This document shows positions 25,104 through 33,142 of a DNA stretch of 64,000 nucleotides, piece after piece. The notes beneath the pieces were generated by a model. The model saw only the letters and a list, made by a program, of their open reading frames with translations, had not been told where the DNA came from and searched no databases. Source of the stretch: Clostridia bacterium (GTDB taxonomy: Bacteria > Bacillota > Clostridia > Christensenellales > Borkfalkiaceae); NCBI GenBank assembly GCA_017465145.1, contig JAFTWU010000005.1:19394-83393 (forward strand), in the 5' to 3' direction. The first letter of the stretch is position 1. Each line of letters opens with the position of its first letter. The translations under genes and the position numbers were made by a program.

Positions 25104-26177
25104 TTAAAGGGTTTTTAATATCTTATCAATAACGGGGGCAATTTTTTCTGCCATACGGAAAAACCCTAAATCGTTGGGGTGGCAGGTGTCCACGGTACAA
25201 AGGTCACGCGTGGTTTTGCCAAACAAACTTTCGCCGTCGATAAAATAAACTTTTTTATCACCCTTGCGCTTTGCATAGCGATAGGTCTTTTTAATAATTT
25301 CGCGCCTTTCAGCACTTTGACTATCGTATTCAAAGTCAGGCTTGGAAATAAACACGATAGGGGTATCTGGTTTTTGACTTCTTAAACGCTTGTAAAGGTT
25401 AAGGTGAGTAGCCTTTAAAAATGCTGGGTCTGGGGCGTTGTAATCGTAATCCATAACGTAGATAGACGCATTGATGTTCGCCATATAATCTATCATAACG
25501 TTTTCCGCCTTGCCGTTGCCGGAAAAACCGAGGTTAATAATATCGGTATCAAGCCAACGTGAAATAAGTGAAACGTAATCGTTACCCGGTCTTGAACAGC
25601 AACCCCCTTGCGTTATAGAAGAGCCGTAAAACAATACGGGCGTTTTATAAGTATAATCGGTGGCGGGGGAAATTTCGCAACCCTTTTTAATGCCGATATA
25701 AAGTTTATTTACACCGTTATATAGTGGGAAGAAATATTCGCATTTATTTTCTTTATCGCCTTGCATACGATAAATGCCTTCAAAAGAGAATACACCGCCT
25801 ACTGCGCTGTCGTAATCTTCTTGAGTGGGAGTAATTTTAGAAACGAACTTGCCGTTAACCATTAAAGAAAAACCAAACACGCCAACCATAGTCATATGGG
25901 GCAAAAGTTCGGTTACGGGAACTTCCGCACGAATTGCCACGTAAGGAGAGTTAGTGTTAAAACGAAGTCTACCACCCGCGGTGTTCATAGATAAATGCCA
26001 CATATTGTTACTTATGCTTTTACCAAGTTCGCGGGGCATTCTTAAAAACATACCGTCCGCGTTAGAATAGTAAACGCCGTGGAGACCGAAGTTTAAATTA
26101 GACGCGTCCACCCAAACGATATCTGGTTCAGTTATGCTTTTTGCTTTAAAATTAACGTCTATTTCAGAAATTTTCAT
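25104..26177 (-). CDS. SGNH/GDSL-type esterase
   Basis: This is a 357-residue protein with no signal peptide. Residues 1-175 are a jelly-roll-like N-terminal domain. The SGNH hydrolase domain follows: block I FYGSSITQGGCCSR (Ser nucleophile), block II NLGFSGNGK (Gly, Asn), and block V DTCHPNDLGF (Asp, His). Such two-domain proteins remove acyl groups, often acetyl, from polysaccharides or small glycans. It may act with the window's other carbohydrate enzymes, but it is not in an operon with them. An AAGGT precedes the ATG by 12 nt. Confidence 0.88.
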   Translation of the reverse strand: MKISEIDVNFKAKSITEPDIVWVDASNLNFGLHGVYYSNADGMFLRMPRELGKSISNNMWHLSMNTAGGRLRFNTNSPYVAIRAEVPVTELLPHMTMVGVFGFSLMVNGKFVSKITPTQEDYDSAVGGVFSFEGIYRMQGDKENKCEYFFPLYNGVNKLYIGIKKGCEISPATDYTYKTPVLFYGSSITQGGCCSRPGNDYVSLISRWLDTDIINLGFSGNGKAENVMIDYMANINASIYVMDYDYNAPDPAFLKATHLNLYKRLRSQKPDTPIVFISKPDFEYDSQSAERREIIKKTYRYAKRKGDKKVYFIDGESLFGKTTRDLCTVDTCHPNDLGFFRMAEKIAPVIDKILKTL

Positions 26178-26211
26178 AATTCAATTTACCTTAAAATTAT
26201 TAAAAAGAATA

Positions 26212-26251
26212 AAATTTAAGGCGTTTTGCTTAAGTCTTAAGAAAACGCCTT
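26212..26251 (-). terminator. intrinsic terminator after fba
   Basis: On the minus strand AAGGCGTTTT/AAAACGCCTT is followed by AAATTTTATT. The T run is weak. Confidence 0.6.
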
Positions 26252-26272
26252 TTTAATCAATATCTTAAAATA

Positions 26273-27253
26273 TTATTTGCATTCGTCAGCCTTGCCAGCG
26301 CAACCTAAAACGTTGATAAGTTTGTGTCTAACGATTTCTTTAATGTTAGCACGTGCGGGTTTTAAGTATTCTCTGGGGTCGAACTTGTCAGGGTGGTCGT
26401 TATAGAACTTTCTAATAGTACCGGTCATAGCCAAACGTAAGTCAGAGTCGATGTTGATTTTGCAAACTGAAAGAGCAGCAGCCTTTCTTAATTGTTCTTC
26501 GGGAACACCGATAGCGTTGGGCATTTTACCGCCGTTTTCGTTTACCATCTTAACGTATTCTTGGGGAACTGAAGATGAACCGTGTAATACGATGGGGAAA
26601 CCGGGGAGTTTCTTAGAAACTGCTTCTAAAATGTCAAAACGTAGTGGAGGGGGAACAAGGATACCGTCTTCGTTTAAGGTGCATTGTTCGGGAGTGAACT
26701 TGTATGCGCCGTGTGAAGTACCGATAGCGATTGCTAAACTGTCAACACCCGTTCTGGTAACGAATTCGATAACTTCTTCGGGCTTGGTGTAAGATTCTTT
26801 ACCGTGTTCTACCTTAACTTCGTCTTCAATACCTGCTAAAGTACCAAGTTCGCCTTCTACGGTAACGCCACGTTCGTGAGCGTAATCAACTACCTTTTTG
26901 GTAAGAGCGATGTTTTCTTCAAAGGGAAGGTGACTGCCGTCAATCATAACTGAAGTGAAACCACCGTCGATACAAGCCTTACAGGTTTCAAAATCGGGGC
27001 CGTGGTCTAAGTGTAATACGATGGGGATTTCGGGGCATTCTTGAACCGCAGCTTCTACCAACTTAACAAGGTAGGTGTGGTTTGCATAAGCCCTTGCGCC
27101 CTTTGATACTTGAAGAATAACGGGAGCGTTTTCTTCTTTGCACGCTTCAGTAATACCCTGAACGATTTCCATGTTGTTAACGTTAAATGCGCCGATTGCA
27201 TAGCCGTTTTTATAAGCCATTTCGAACATTTTTTTAGAGTTAACTAATGCCAT
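26273..27253 (-). CDS. fba: class II fructose-1,6-bisphosphate aldolase
   Basis: This is a 326-residue protein. Class II zinc-binding motifs are HLDHGPDFE (about residue 84) and a His in IVLHGSS (about 217), with GTSHGAYKF between. It splits fructose-1,6-bisphosphate to dihydroxyacetone phosphate and glyceraldehyde-3-phosphate. Together with gap (28661) it shows a standard lower glycolysis. TTGGAGGAC precedes the ATG, and codon use is biased as in highly expressed genes. It is monocistronic. Confidence 0.96.
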   Translation of the reverse strand: MALVNSKKMFEMAYKNGYAIGAFNVNNMEIVQGITEACKEENAPVILQVSKGARAYANHTYLVKLVEAAVQECPEIPIVLHLDHGPDFETCKACIDGGFTSVMIDGSHLPFEENIALTKKVVDYAHERGVTVEGELGTLAGIEDEVKVEHGKESYTKPEEVIEFVTRTGVDSLAIAIGTSHGAYKFTPEQCTLNEDGILVPPPLRFDILEAVSKKLPGFPIVLHGSSSVPQEYVKMVNENGGKMPNAIGVPEEQLRKAAALSVCKINIDSDLRLAMTGTIRKFYNDHPDKFDPREYLKPARANIKEIVRHKLINVLGCAGKADECK

Positions 27254-27336
27254 AATATAAAGTCCTCCAATAAAAATAATAAAAACAATTTTCTTTAGTG
27301 GGCTTATAATTGCAAGCCCAATCTTTTACAACTTCT

Positions 27337-27365
27337 ATTATATAGTTTTTTTTGCAAATAAGCAA
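27337..27365 (-). promoter_or_regulatory. promoter of fba
   Basis: On the minus strand TTGCTT (27360-27365), 17 nt, TATAAT (27337-27342). The 80-nt leader holds a small hairpin GGGCTT/AAGCCC near 27300-27320. Confidence 0.65.
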
Positions 27366-27454
27366 ATATTTTTTTAATTTATATTAAAATACTTTATAAA
27401 AAAGATAGTTTGTGGTATATTTATGAAGAAAAAAATAAATTTTGGCAGGTAATT

Positions 27455-28570
27455 ATGCAAGACATAAGAATTAATCAACTTGCAAAAGGTTTAGTTAACT
27501 ATTCTTGCGCACTTAAAAAGGGCGAAAAAGTTTTAATTGAAGCAAAGGGCATAGACTATATGCTTGTCAACGCGCTTATAAAAGAAGTTTATGCGGTAGG
27601 GGCAATACCATTTGTGGAAATTTACGACAACAGAATTTTAAGAGAAATTCTTTTAGGACAAACGGAAGAAGGCGCGCGCCTAAAGGCAAAATACGCATCT
27701 TGTCGTATGGCGGAAATGGACGCTTATATCGGTATTCGCGGTGGTGAAAACTGCAACGAAAACGCAGACGTTCCCGAAAAGAATATGCAAATTGAAAGTG
27801 AATTTTATTCTCACCCCGTTCATCACGAAATTCGCGTTAAAAAGACTAAGTGGGTGGTTTTGCGCTATCCTAATCAAGCGATGGCACAACTTGCGGGTAT
27901 GAGTACGGACGCCTTTGAAGATTTTTATTTTAAGGTTTGCAACCTAGACTATTCTAAAATGGATAGGGCTATGGACGCGCTTAAGGCACGCCTAGATAAA
28001 GCGGACAAGGTTAGAATTACCGCAAAGGGTACTGATTTAACCTTTTCTATTAAAGGTATAGGCAGTAAAAAGTGTTCTGGCGAAAGAAATATCCCAGACG
28101 GCGAAATTTACACCGCACCCGTTAAAAATAGCGTAAACGGTGTTATCACTTACAACGCACCGTCGGTTGAACAAGGCTTTAAGTTTGAAAACGTTTCTTT
28201 AACCTTTGAAAACGGCAAAATTATAAAGGCAACCGCAAACGACAACGAAAAGGTAAACGCTATATTTAACACCGATGAAGGTGCAAGATACGTTGGCGAA
28301 TTTGCTTTCGGCGTAAACCCCTATATAACTAAACCTATGGGCGATATCCTTTTTGATGAAAAGATATCGGGTTCTATTCACTTTACTCCCGGCGCTTGCT
28401 ATGACGATGCGTATAACGGCAACGTTTCCGCAATACATTGGGACTTGGTTTTAATACAGACTAAAGAGTACGGTGGCGGTGAAATTTACCTTGACGGAGA
28501 ACTAATTCGCAAGGACGGATTATTCGTTACGCCCGACTTATTGTGTTTAAATCCCGAAAATTTAAAATAA
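27455..28570 (+). CDS. M29 family aminopeptidase
   Basis: This is a 371-residue protein. ATG 27455 is preferred because AGGT lies just upstream and MQDIRINQLAKGLVNYS is the usual family start; a non-ATG frame extends 45 nt further. M29 features include GEKVLIEAKG, the metal-ligand Glu in ARYVGEFAFGVNP, SGSIHFTPG and the His/Asp in AIHWDLVLI. M29 enzymes are dinuclear-metal aminopeptidases that trim N-terminal residues from peptides in the cytoplasm. The ribosome binding site is weak and the promoter was not clearly placed. Confidence 0.9.
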   Translation: MQDIRINQLAKGLVNYSCALKKGEKVLIEAKGIDYMLVNALIKEVYAVGAIPFVEIYDNRILREILLGQTEEGARLKAKYASCRMAEMDAYIGIRGGENCNENADVPEKNMQIESEFYSHPVHHEIRVKKTKWVVLRYPNQAMAQLAGMSTDAFEDFYFKVCNLDYSKMDRAMDALKARLDKADKVRITAKGTDLTFSIKGIGSKKCSGERNIPDGEIYTAPVKNSVNGVITYNAPSVEQGFKFENVSLTFENGKIIKATANDNEKVNAIFNTDEGARYVGEFAFGVNPYITKPMGDILFDEKISGSIHFTPGACYDDAYNGNVSAIHWDLVLIQTKEYGGGEIYLDGELIRKDGLFVTPDLLCLNPENLK

Positions 28571-28583
28571 CGCGTTAAAACGT

Positions 28584-28612
28584 TTGACTAAAAATGGTCA
28601 AAAAGCTATAAT
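28584..28612 (+). promoter_or_regulatory. promoter of gap
   Basis: TTGACT (28584-28589), 17 nt, TATAAT (28607-28612). The dyad TTGAC-TAAAAAT-GGTCAA overlaps its left half. Confidence 0.75.
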
Positions 28613-28660
28613 AATTAATGAAATTTATAAAAAATATATATTTTTTGGAGGACATATAAA

Positions 28661-29683
28661 ATGTCAAAAGTAACAAAAGTTGCAATTAACGGTTTCGGCC
28701 GTATCGGTCGTCTTGCTTTCCGTCAAATGTTCGGCGCAGAAGGTTACGAAGTAGTTGCTATCAACGACTTAACCAGCCCCGAAATGCTTGCTCACCTTTT
28801 AAAGTATGACACCATGCAAGGTAACTACGTAGCACAAGGCCACACCGTTGAATCTACCGAAGATTCAATCATCGTTGATGGCAAGGAAATCAAAATTTCT
28901 AAGTGCGCAAACGCTGCTGAATGCCCCTGGGCTCAATACGACGTTGACGTTGTATTAGAATGCACCGGCTTCTACACCAGCAAAGAAAAGGCAAATGCTC
29001 ACATCGTAGCAGGCGCTAAAAAAGTTGTTATTTCTGCTCCTGCAGGTAACGACCTTCCCACTATCGTTTACAACGTAAACCACAAGTCTTTAACCGCTGA
29101 CGACAAGATTATTTCTGCTGCATCTTGCACCACCAACTGTCTTGCTCCTATGGCTAAAGCACTTAACGATTACGCTCCCATCCAAAGCGGTATCATGACC
29201 ACCGTTCACGCTTACACCGGCGACCAAATGATTCTTGACGGTCCTCAAAGAAAGGGCGACAAGAGACGTTCACGCGCAGGCGCTATGAACATCGTTCCCA
29301 ACAGCACCGGTGCTGCTAAGGCTATCGGTCTTGTTATCCCCGAACTCAACGGCAAGCTAATCGGCGCTGCTCAACGTGTTCCCACCGCAACCGGTTCTAC
29401 CACCATCCTTATCGCAGTTGTTAAGGGCAAGGACGTAACCAAAGAAGGTATCAACGCAGCTATGAAGGCTCAAGCTACTGAATCTTTCGGTTACAACACC
29501 GATGAAATCGTTTCTTCAGACGTTATCGGTATGAGATTCGGTTCTTTATTTGATGCTACTCAAACCATGGTTTCTAAGATTGACGACGATACTTACCAAG
29601 TACAAGTTGTTTCTTGGTACGACAACGAAAACTCTTACACCAGCCAAATGGTTAGAACCATCAAATACTTCTCTGAAATCTAA
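28661..29683 (+). CDS. gap: glyceraldehyde-3-phosphate dehydrogenase, type I
   Basis: This is a 340-residue protein. The NAD-binding start [16 protein letters not shown], the catalytic Cys in [12 protein letters not shown] and the C-terminal [12 protein letters not shown] are all diagnostic. It oxidises glyceraldehyde-3-phosphate to 1,3-bisphosphoglycerate with NAD+. TTTGGAGGAC precedes the ATG. Codon use is strongly biased (for example ACC and CGT rich), which marks high expression. It stands alone; the usual pgk-tpi partners are not adjacent. Confidence 0.98.
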   Translation: MSKVTKVAINGFGRIGRLAFRQMFGAEGYEVVAINDLTSPEMLAHLLKYDTMQGNYVAQGHTVESTEDSIIVDGKEIKISKCANAAECPWAQYDVDVVLECTGFYTSKEKANAHIVAGAKKVVISAPAGNDLPTIVYNVNHKSLTADDKIISAASCTTNCLAPMAKALNDYAPIQSGIMTTVHAYTGDQMILDGPQRKGDKRRSRAGAMNIVPNSTGAAKAIGLVIPELNGKLIGAAQRVPTATGSTTILIAVVKGKDVTKEGINAAMKAQATESFGYNTDEIVSSDVIGMRFGSLFDATQTMVSKIDDDTYQVQVVSWYDNENSYTSQMVRTIKYFSEI

Positions 29684-29705
29684 TTTTAGGGTAAACAAAA
29701 AAATT

Positions 29706-29738
29706 AAGGCAGGTCATCGACCTGCCTTTTTTGTTTTC
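29706..29738 (+). terminator. intrinsic terminator after gap
   Basis: The perfect 10-bp stem AAGGCAGGTC/GACCTGCCTT with loop ATC is followed by TTTTG. Confidence 0.85.
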
Positions 29739-29771
29739 TTTAGTGCTTTTGCGTATCATAGGATTTGCCCG

Positions 29772-29921
29772 CTAAGAGTTAGTATTTCCGCCAAATAGAC
29801 AACCGCAACTACCCGTGGTAGTCAAAAGTGCAAGCAGTAAAAACAGTTGCGTGCTAGATATCGTGTTGTTAGATGTAAGTAAAAGCAGTAGCGCAATTAA
29901 AACGATATTGTTGGAATTCAT
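29772..29921 (-). CDS. 49-residue hydrophobic protein with Cys-Gly-Cys tail
   Basis: This short reading frame has a perfect AAGGAGGT ribosome binding site 7 nt before its ATG. The protein starts MNSNNIVLIALLLLLTSNN, has a second hydrophobic stretch QLFLLLALLTTTG, and ends GSCGCLFGGNTNS. It is probably a small membrane or spore-coat-associated peptide. The family is not known to me. A sequence resembling a mother-cell sigma promoter lies upstream, which hints at sporulation expression; that is inference. It is convergent with gap and divergent from the ArsR gene. Confidence 0.7.
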   Translation of the reverse strand: MNSNNIVLIALLLLLTSNNTISSTQLFLLLALLTTTGSCGCLFGGNTNS

Positions 29922-29959
29922 TGTTAAACCTCCTTTTCCTTAAAATACGCTATTTTTTT

Positions 29960-29988
29960 ATAATATGCGACGGCTTTTTTTATTATTC
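29960..29988 (-). promoter_or_regulatory. possible sporulation-sigma promoter of the small protein
   Basis: On the minus strand CATATTAT (29960-29967) resembles sigma-E/K -10 boxes, and GAATAATA (29981-29988) lies 13 nt upstream. No good sigma-A promoter is seen for this gene. The match is weak. Confidence 0.3.
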
Positions 29989-30045
29989 CTTTTCCCATTA
30001 CTGATATAATACGTGTACAATCATTATAAGTTAACGGGGGATACT

Positions 30046-30381
30046 ATGAAAGAAGTTTTACTTGATAAACGCATGCAATCTTTGGTTAAAGATTACGTTC
30101 CTAAAGGGGAAATTTTAGATGATTTGGTGTGTTTTTTCTCTATTTTTTCCGACTACACAAGGCTTAAAATGATATCGGCGCTAGCCATCAGCGAAATGTG
30201 TGTAAGCGACCTGTCAACCTTGTTAAACCTTAACCAAACGACAGTTTCGCACCAATTAAGAATGCTAAAAAACCTTAACGCTGTAAAGACTAAAAGGCAA
30301 GGAAAGGTAGTTTTTTATTCACTTCGCAACGAAACGCTTAACGACGTTTTGCTAAAAGGGGTGGAATTTTTAGGTTATTAA
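30046..30381 (+). CDS. ArsR/SmtB family transcriptional regulator
   Basis: This is a 111-residue winged-helix protein. ATG 30046 is chosen for the ACGGGGGA site upstream; a longer frame begins 33 nt earlier. The recognition helix is LSTLLNLNQTTVSHQLRMLK, then the wing KTKRQGKVVFYSL, typical of ArsR. No obvious metal-binding Cys pair or C-terminal His/Asp metal site is seen. No transporter lies beside it, so its target and signal are unknown. It is followed by uvrC, which has its own promoter. Confidence 0.88.
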   Translation: MKEVLLDKRMQSLVKDYVPKGEILDDLVCFFSIFSDYTRLKMISALAISEMCVSDLSTLLNLNQTTVSHQLRMLKNLNAVKTKRQGKVVFYSLRNETLNDVLLKGVEFLGY

Positions 30382-30414
30382 TGGTTTTCGCGCCCGCTAC
30401 GAATATATTTCCGC

Positions 30415-30443
30415 TTGTAAATCGTTTAAAAATGGTTTATAAT
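30415..30443 (+). promoter_or_regulatory. promoter of uvrC, leaderless arrangement
   Basis: TTGTAA (30415-30420), 17 nt, TATAAT (30438-30443). Only 6 nt separate the -10 box from the GTG at 30450, so the transcript should begin at the start codon. Confidence 0.65.
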
Positions 30444-30449
30444 ATTTAG

Positions 30450-32270
30450 GTGGATAATTTAAGCGAAAAACTTAAACTTTTGCCCGATAACCCCGGCGTT
30501 TACGTCATGTTAGATAAAAACGGGCAAATTATATACGTTGGCAAGGCAAAAAACCTTAAAAATAGGGTGCGCCAATATTTTTTCAACAGCGTCAAAACGG
30601 AAAAAGTTATGGCGATGGTGTCTAATATTGCCGATTTTTACTATATTATCGCGCCAAGTGAAATAGACGCGCTATCTTTAGAAAATAACCTTATCAAAAA
30701 ACATAAGCCAAGATACAACATTTTACTTAAAGACGATAAAACCTATCCTTACTTAAAAATTAACTTAAAAGACAAATTCCCCACCTTTACCATAACGCGC
30801 AAAATCAAAAAGGACGGCTGTAAATATTTTGGTCCTTTTATGGGTGGCGTTTCGGTAAGCGGTGTGCTAGAAGTTGTCAATTCGGTGTTCAACTTGCGCC
30901 CCTGCGCCAAAGTTTTGGGCGAAAAGGTGCTTAAACCGTGCTTAAACTATCACATTAAAAAATGCCCGTCCCCTTGCAGTAGGGCGATAGATGAAAAAGA
31001 TTATAAAGAAAACGTTTCAAGGGCAATAGACTTTTTGTCGGGCGATATTTCTTCGGCAGAACAAACGCTTAAAGAAAAAATGCTCTCTTCTGCTGAAAAC
31101 GAAGAATTTGAACTTGCCCTAAAATATAAAGAATATCTATTCAGTTTAGAAAAAATTAAAATTAAGCGTATAACGTCCTTAAATAAGTTCCTTAACGCTG
31201 ATATAATTGCTTATAAGTCAAACGGAATTTATTCAACGGTAAACATTTTATTCGTGCGTAGCGGAAGAATGCTTGGCGGTAAAAACTTTTCATTTGAAAG
31301 CGGTGCGCTATCCGTAGAAGACGGGTTGAACGAATTTATTACTAGATATTACCGCGCGGGCGTGGAAATTCCCGATGAGATTATCTGTGCTAACGCCGTT
31401 ACCGACGTGGAAATTTTAACGGAATATTTTGAAAAAACATTTAATAAATCGGTGGTAATAGCACACGCTAAACAAGGGGTAAGAAAACAACTTACCGATA
31501 TGGCAAGCGTTAACGCAGCAGAACATTTAGAAACTGCCGTTGGCAAAATTGAACATAAAGTTGATATGACCGTAAAAGCGTGCGAACTATTGCAACAAAA
31601 GTTAAACCTTTCACGCTATCCAAAGCGTATGGAATGTTACGATATATCAAACGTGAGCGGTGTTGACAAGGTTGGCAGTATGGTTGTGTTTAACGATGGC
31701 GAACCTGACCGCGACCAATACCGCAGATTTAAGATTAAAACTTTTGAAGGTGCAGACGATTATCGCGCCCATCAAGAGATGATGACGCGTCGTCTAGAAA
31801 GGCTTATTACAGAGCCGGAAAAATTCCCCAAACCCGACCTTATTATAATAGACGGTGGCAAAGGGCAACTTTCCGCGGTAAAAGAAATTTTTGATAAAAA
31901 GGGTGTTACCGATATAGACCTTATTGCCCTTGCTGAGCGCGAAGAAGAAATTTTTACGCTCGAATCTAAAAATCCCGTTATTTTAGAGCGCAGAGATTAT
32001 TGTTTAAAAATGTTGCAACGTATCCGTGACGAAGCCCATCGCTTTGCCATAACCTATCACCGTTCGTTGCGCAGTAAACGTGCGCTAAGTTCGGTTTTAG
32101 ACGGTGTAAAAGGGCTTGGCAAGGTTAAAAAGCAAGCACTTCTTGCACGCTTTAAGGATATCGGCGGAATAATTTCCGCAACCAAAGAAGAATTAAAACA
32201 AGTGGACGGCATAGGCGAAAAGCAAGCCACCGCCATAATAGAAACACTCACCAAAGAGGGACTTAAATGA
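30450..32270 (+). CDS. uvrC: excinuclease ABC subunit C
   Basis: This is a 606-residue protein. The GIY-YIG nuclease is at the N-terminus (NPGVYVMLDKNGQIIYVGKA), the UvrB-binding UVR segment is near residue 200, the RNase H-like half has ECYDISNVSG and DGGKGQLSA, and tandem HhH motifs end the protein (VDGIGEKQATAI). It makes the dual incisions in nucleotide-excision repair with UvrAB. The start is GTG 30450, since UvrC proteins begin exactly there. No ribosome binding site is possible, because the -10 box lies 6 nt upstream. It overlaps the next gene by 4 nt. Confidence 0.96.
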   Translation: MDNLSEKLKLLPDNPGVYVMLDKNGQIIYVGKAKNLKNRVRQYFFNSVKTEKVMAMVSNIADFYYIIAPSEIDALSLENNLIKKHKPRYNILLKDDKTYPYLKINLKDKFPTFTITRKIKKDGCKYFGPFMGGVSVSGVLEVVNSVFNLRPCAKVLGEKVLKPCLNYHIKKCPSPCSRAIDEKDYKENVSRAIDFLSGDISSAEQTLKEKMLSSAENEEFELALKYKEYLFSLEKIKIKRITSLNKFLNADIIAYKSNGIYSTVNILFVRSGRMLGGKNFSFESGALSVEDGLNEFITRYYRAGVEIPDEIICANAVTDVEILTEYFEKTFNKSVVIAHAKQGVRKQLTDMASVNAAEHLETAVGKIEHKVDMTVKACELLQQKLNLSRYPKRMECYDISNVSGVDKVGSMVVFNDGEPDRDQYRRFKIKTFEGADDYRAHQEMMTRRLERLITEPEKFPKPDLIIIDGGKGQLSAVKEIFDKKGVTDIDLIALAEREEEIFTLESKNPVILERRDYCLKMLQRIRDEAHRFAITYHRSLRSKRALSSVLDGVKGLGKVKKQALLARFKDIGGIISATKEELKQVDGIGEKQATAIIETLTKEGLK

Positions 32271-33073
32271 AATATAAACTATTCATAAGCGACTACGACG
32301 GAACGCTAGGCAAAGCGCCCGCCAACGACGTTGATAAAGAAACGCGCAAAGCAATAGACGAATACGTTAAAAAAGGTGGAATCTTTTGCGTTTGCACGGG
32401 CAGAGAAACGTCTTCAATAACTAGAATTTTAAACGAACAAAACCTTAAAGGAATAGTCGTTTCTTTTCAAGGCGCGGTTATAACCGACCTTGATAATGGA
32501 AAGACCTTGCTAGACGAGGGCTTAAGCGTAGAGCAAACGGTTAAGGCGCTAGATAGTGCGTCTAAATACGACCTAACCCCCTTGTGTTACGGCAAAAACG
32601 ACTTTTTCTATCAACAAATGAACGGCTATATAGAAGTTTACGAAAGGGCGATAAGACTTAAAGGAAAGGTTGCCGACGTAAAAAGCGAGGTTATTAAAAA
32701 CGGCACTTCTGTATTTAAGATTTGTTGGCTTGGCGATGATAAAATCGTAAAGCAAGCGGAAAAAGAACTTAACGAAATTTATAAAGGGCAAGGCATAAAG
32801 TTTAACAGCGGTGCACCTTGCTTGCTAGAAGCAATTAACCCTACCTTTAGCAAAGGAAAAGCGGTTAAATATCTTGCCGATTACTACGGCGTACCGTTAA
32901 CGGAAGTAATTGCCGTTGGCGACAGCACAAACGATATAGACTTAATTTCGGGTGAGTGGCACGGCGTAGCGGTTGGTGACGCCAGAGAAGAACTTAAAGC
33001 GATTGCCGATGAAGTTACCCTACCCTTTGATGAAAAACCCATAAAATACTTACTAGAAAAATATTGCTTATAG
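32267..33073 (+). CDS. Cof-type HAD-superfamily phosphatase
   Basis: This is a 268-residue protein. HAD motif I is SDYDGTLG at the start, a Thr in CVCTGRE is motif II, a Lys in TFSKGKAV is motif III, and GDSTNDIDLI is motif IV. The cap is the C2b type, as in Cof/YbiV sugar-phosphate phosphatases. It should dephosphorylate a small sugar phosphate or cofactor; the substrate is not deducible. The ATG overlaps the uvrC stop (ATGA), so the two are co-translated. Confidence 0.92.
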   Translation: MKYKLFISDYDGTLGKAPANDVDKETRKAIDEYVKKGGIFCVCTGRETSSITRILNEQNLKGIVVSFQGAVITDLDNGKTLLDEGLSVEQTVKALDSASKYDLTPLCYGKNDFFYQQMNGYIEVYERAIRLKGKVADVKSEVIKNGTSVFKICWLGDDKIVKQAEKELNEIYKGQGIKFNSGAPCLLEAINPTFSKGKAVKYLADYYGVPLTEVIAVGDSTNDIDLISGEWHGVAVGDAREELKAIADEVTLPFDEKPIKYLLEKYCL

Positions 33074-33142
33074 CGGTGCGATTTCGCAAAAACGAAAAAA
33101 TTAACGCGCCTAATAAAGCAACTTACATACGATAGGTGAAAA

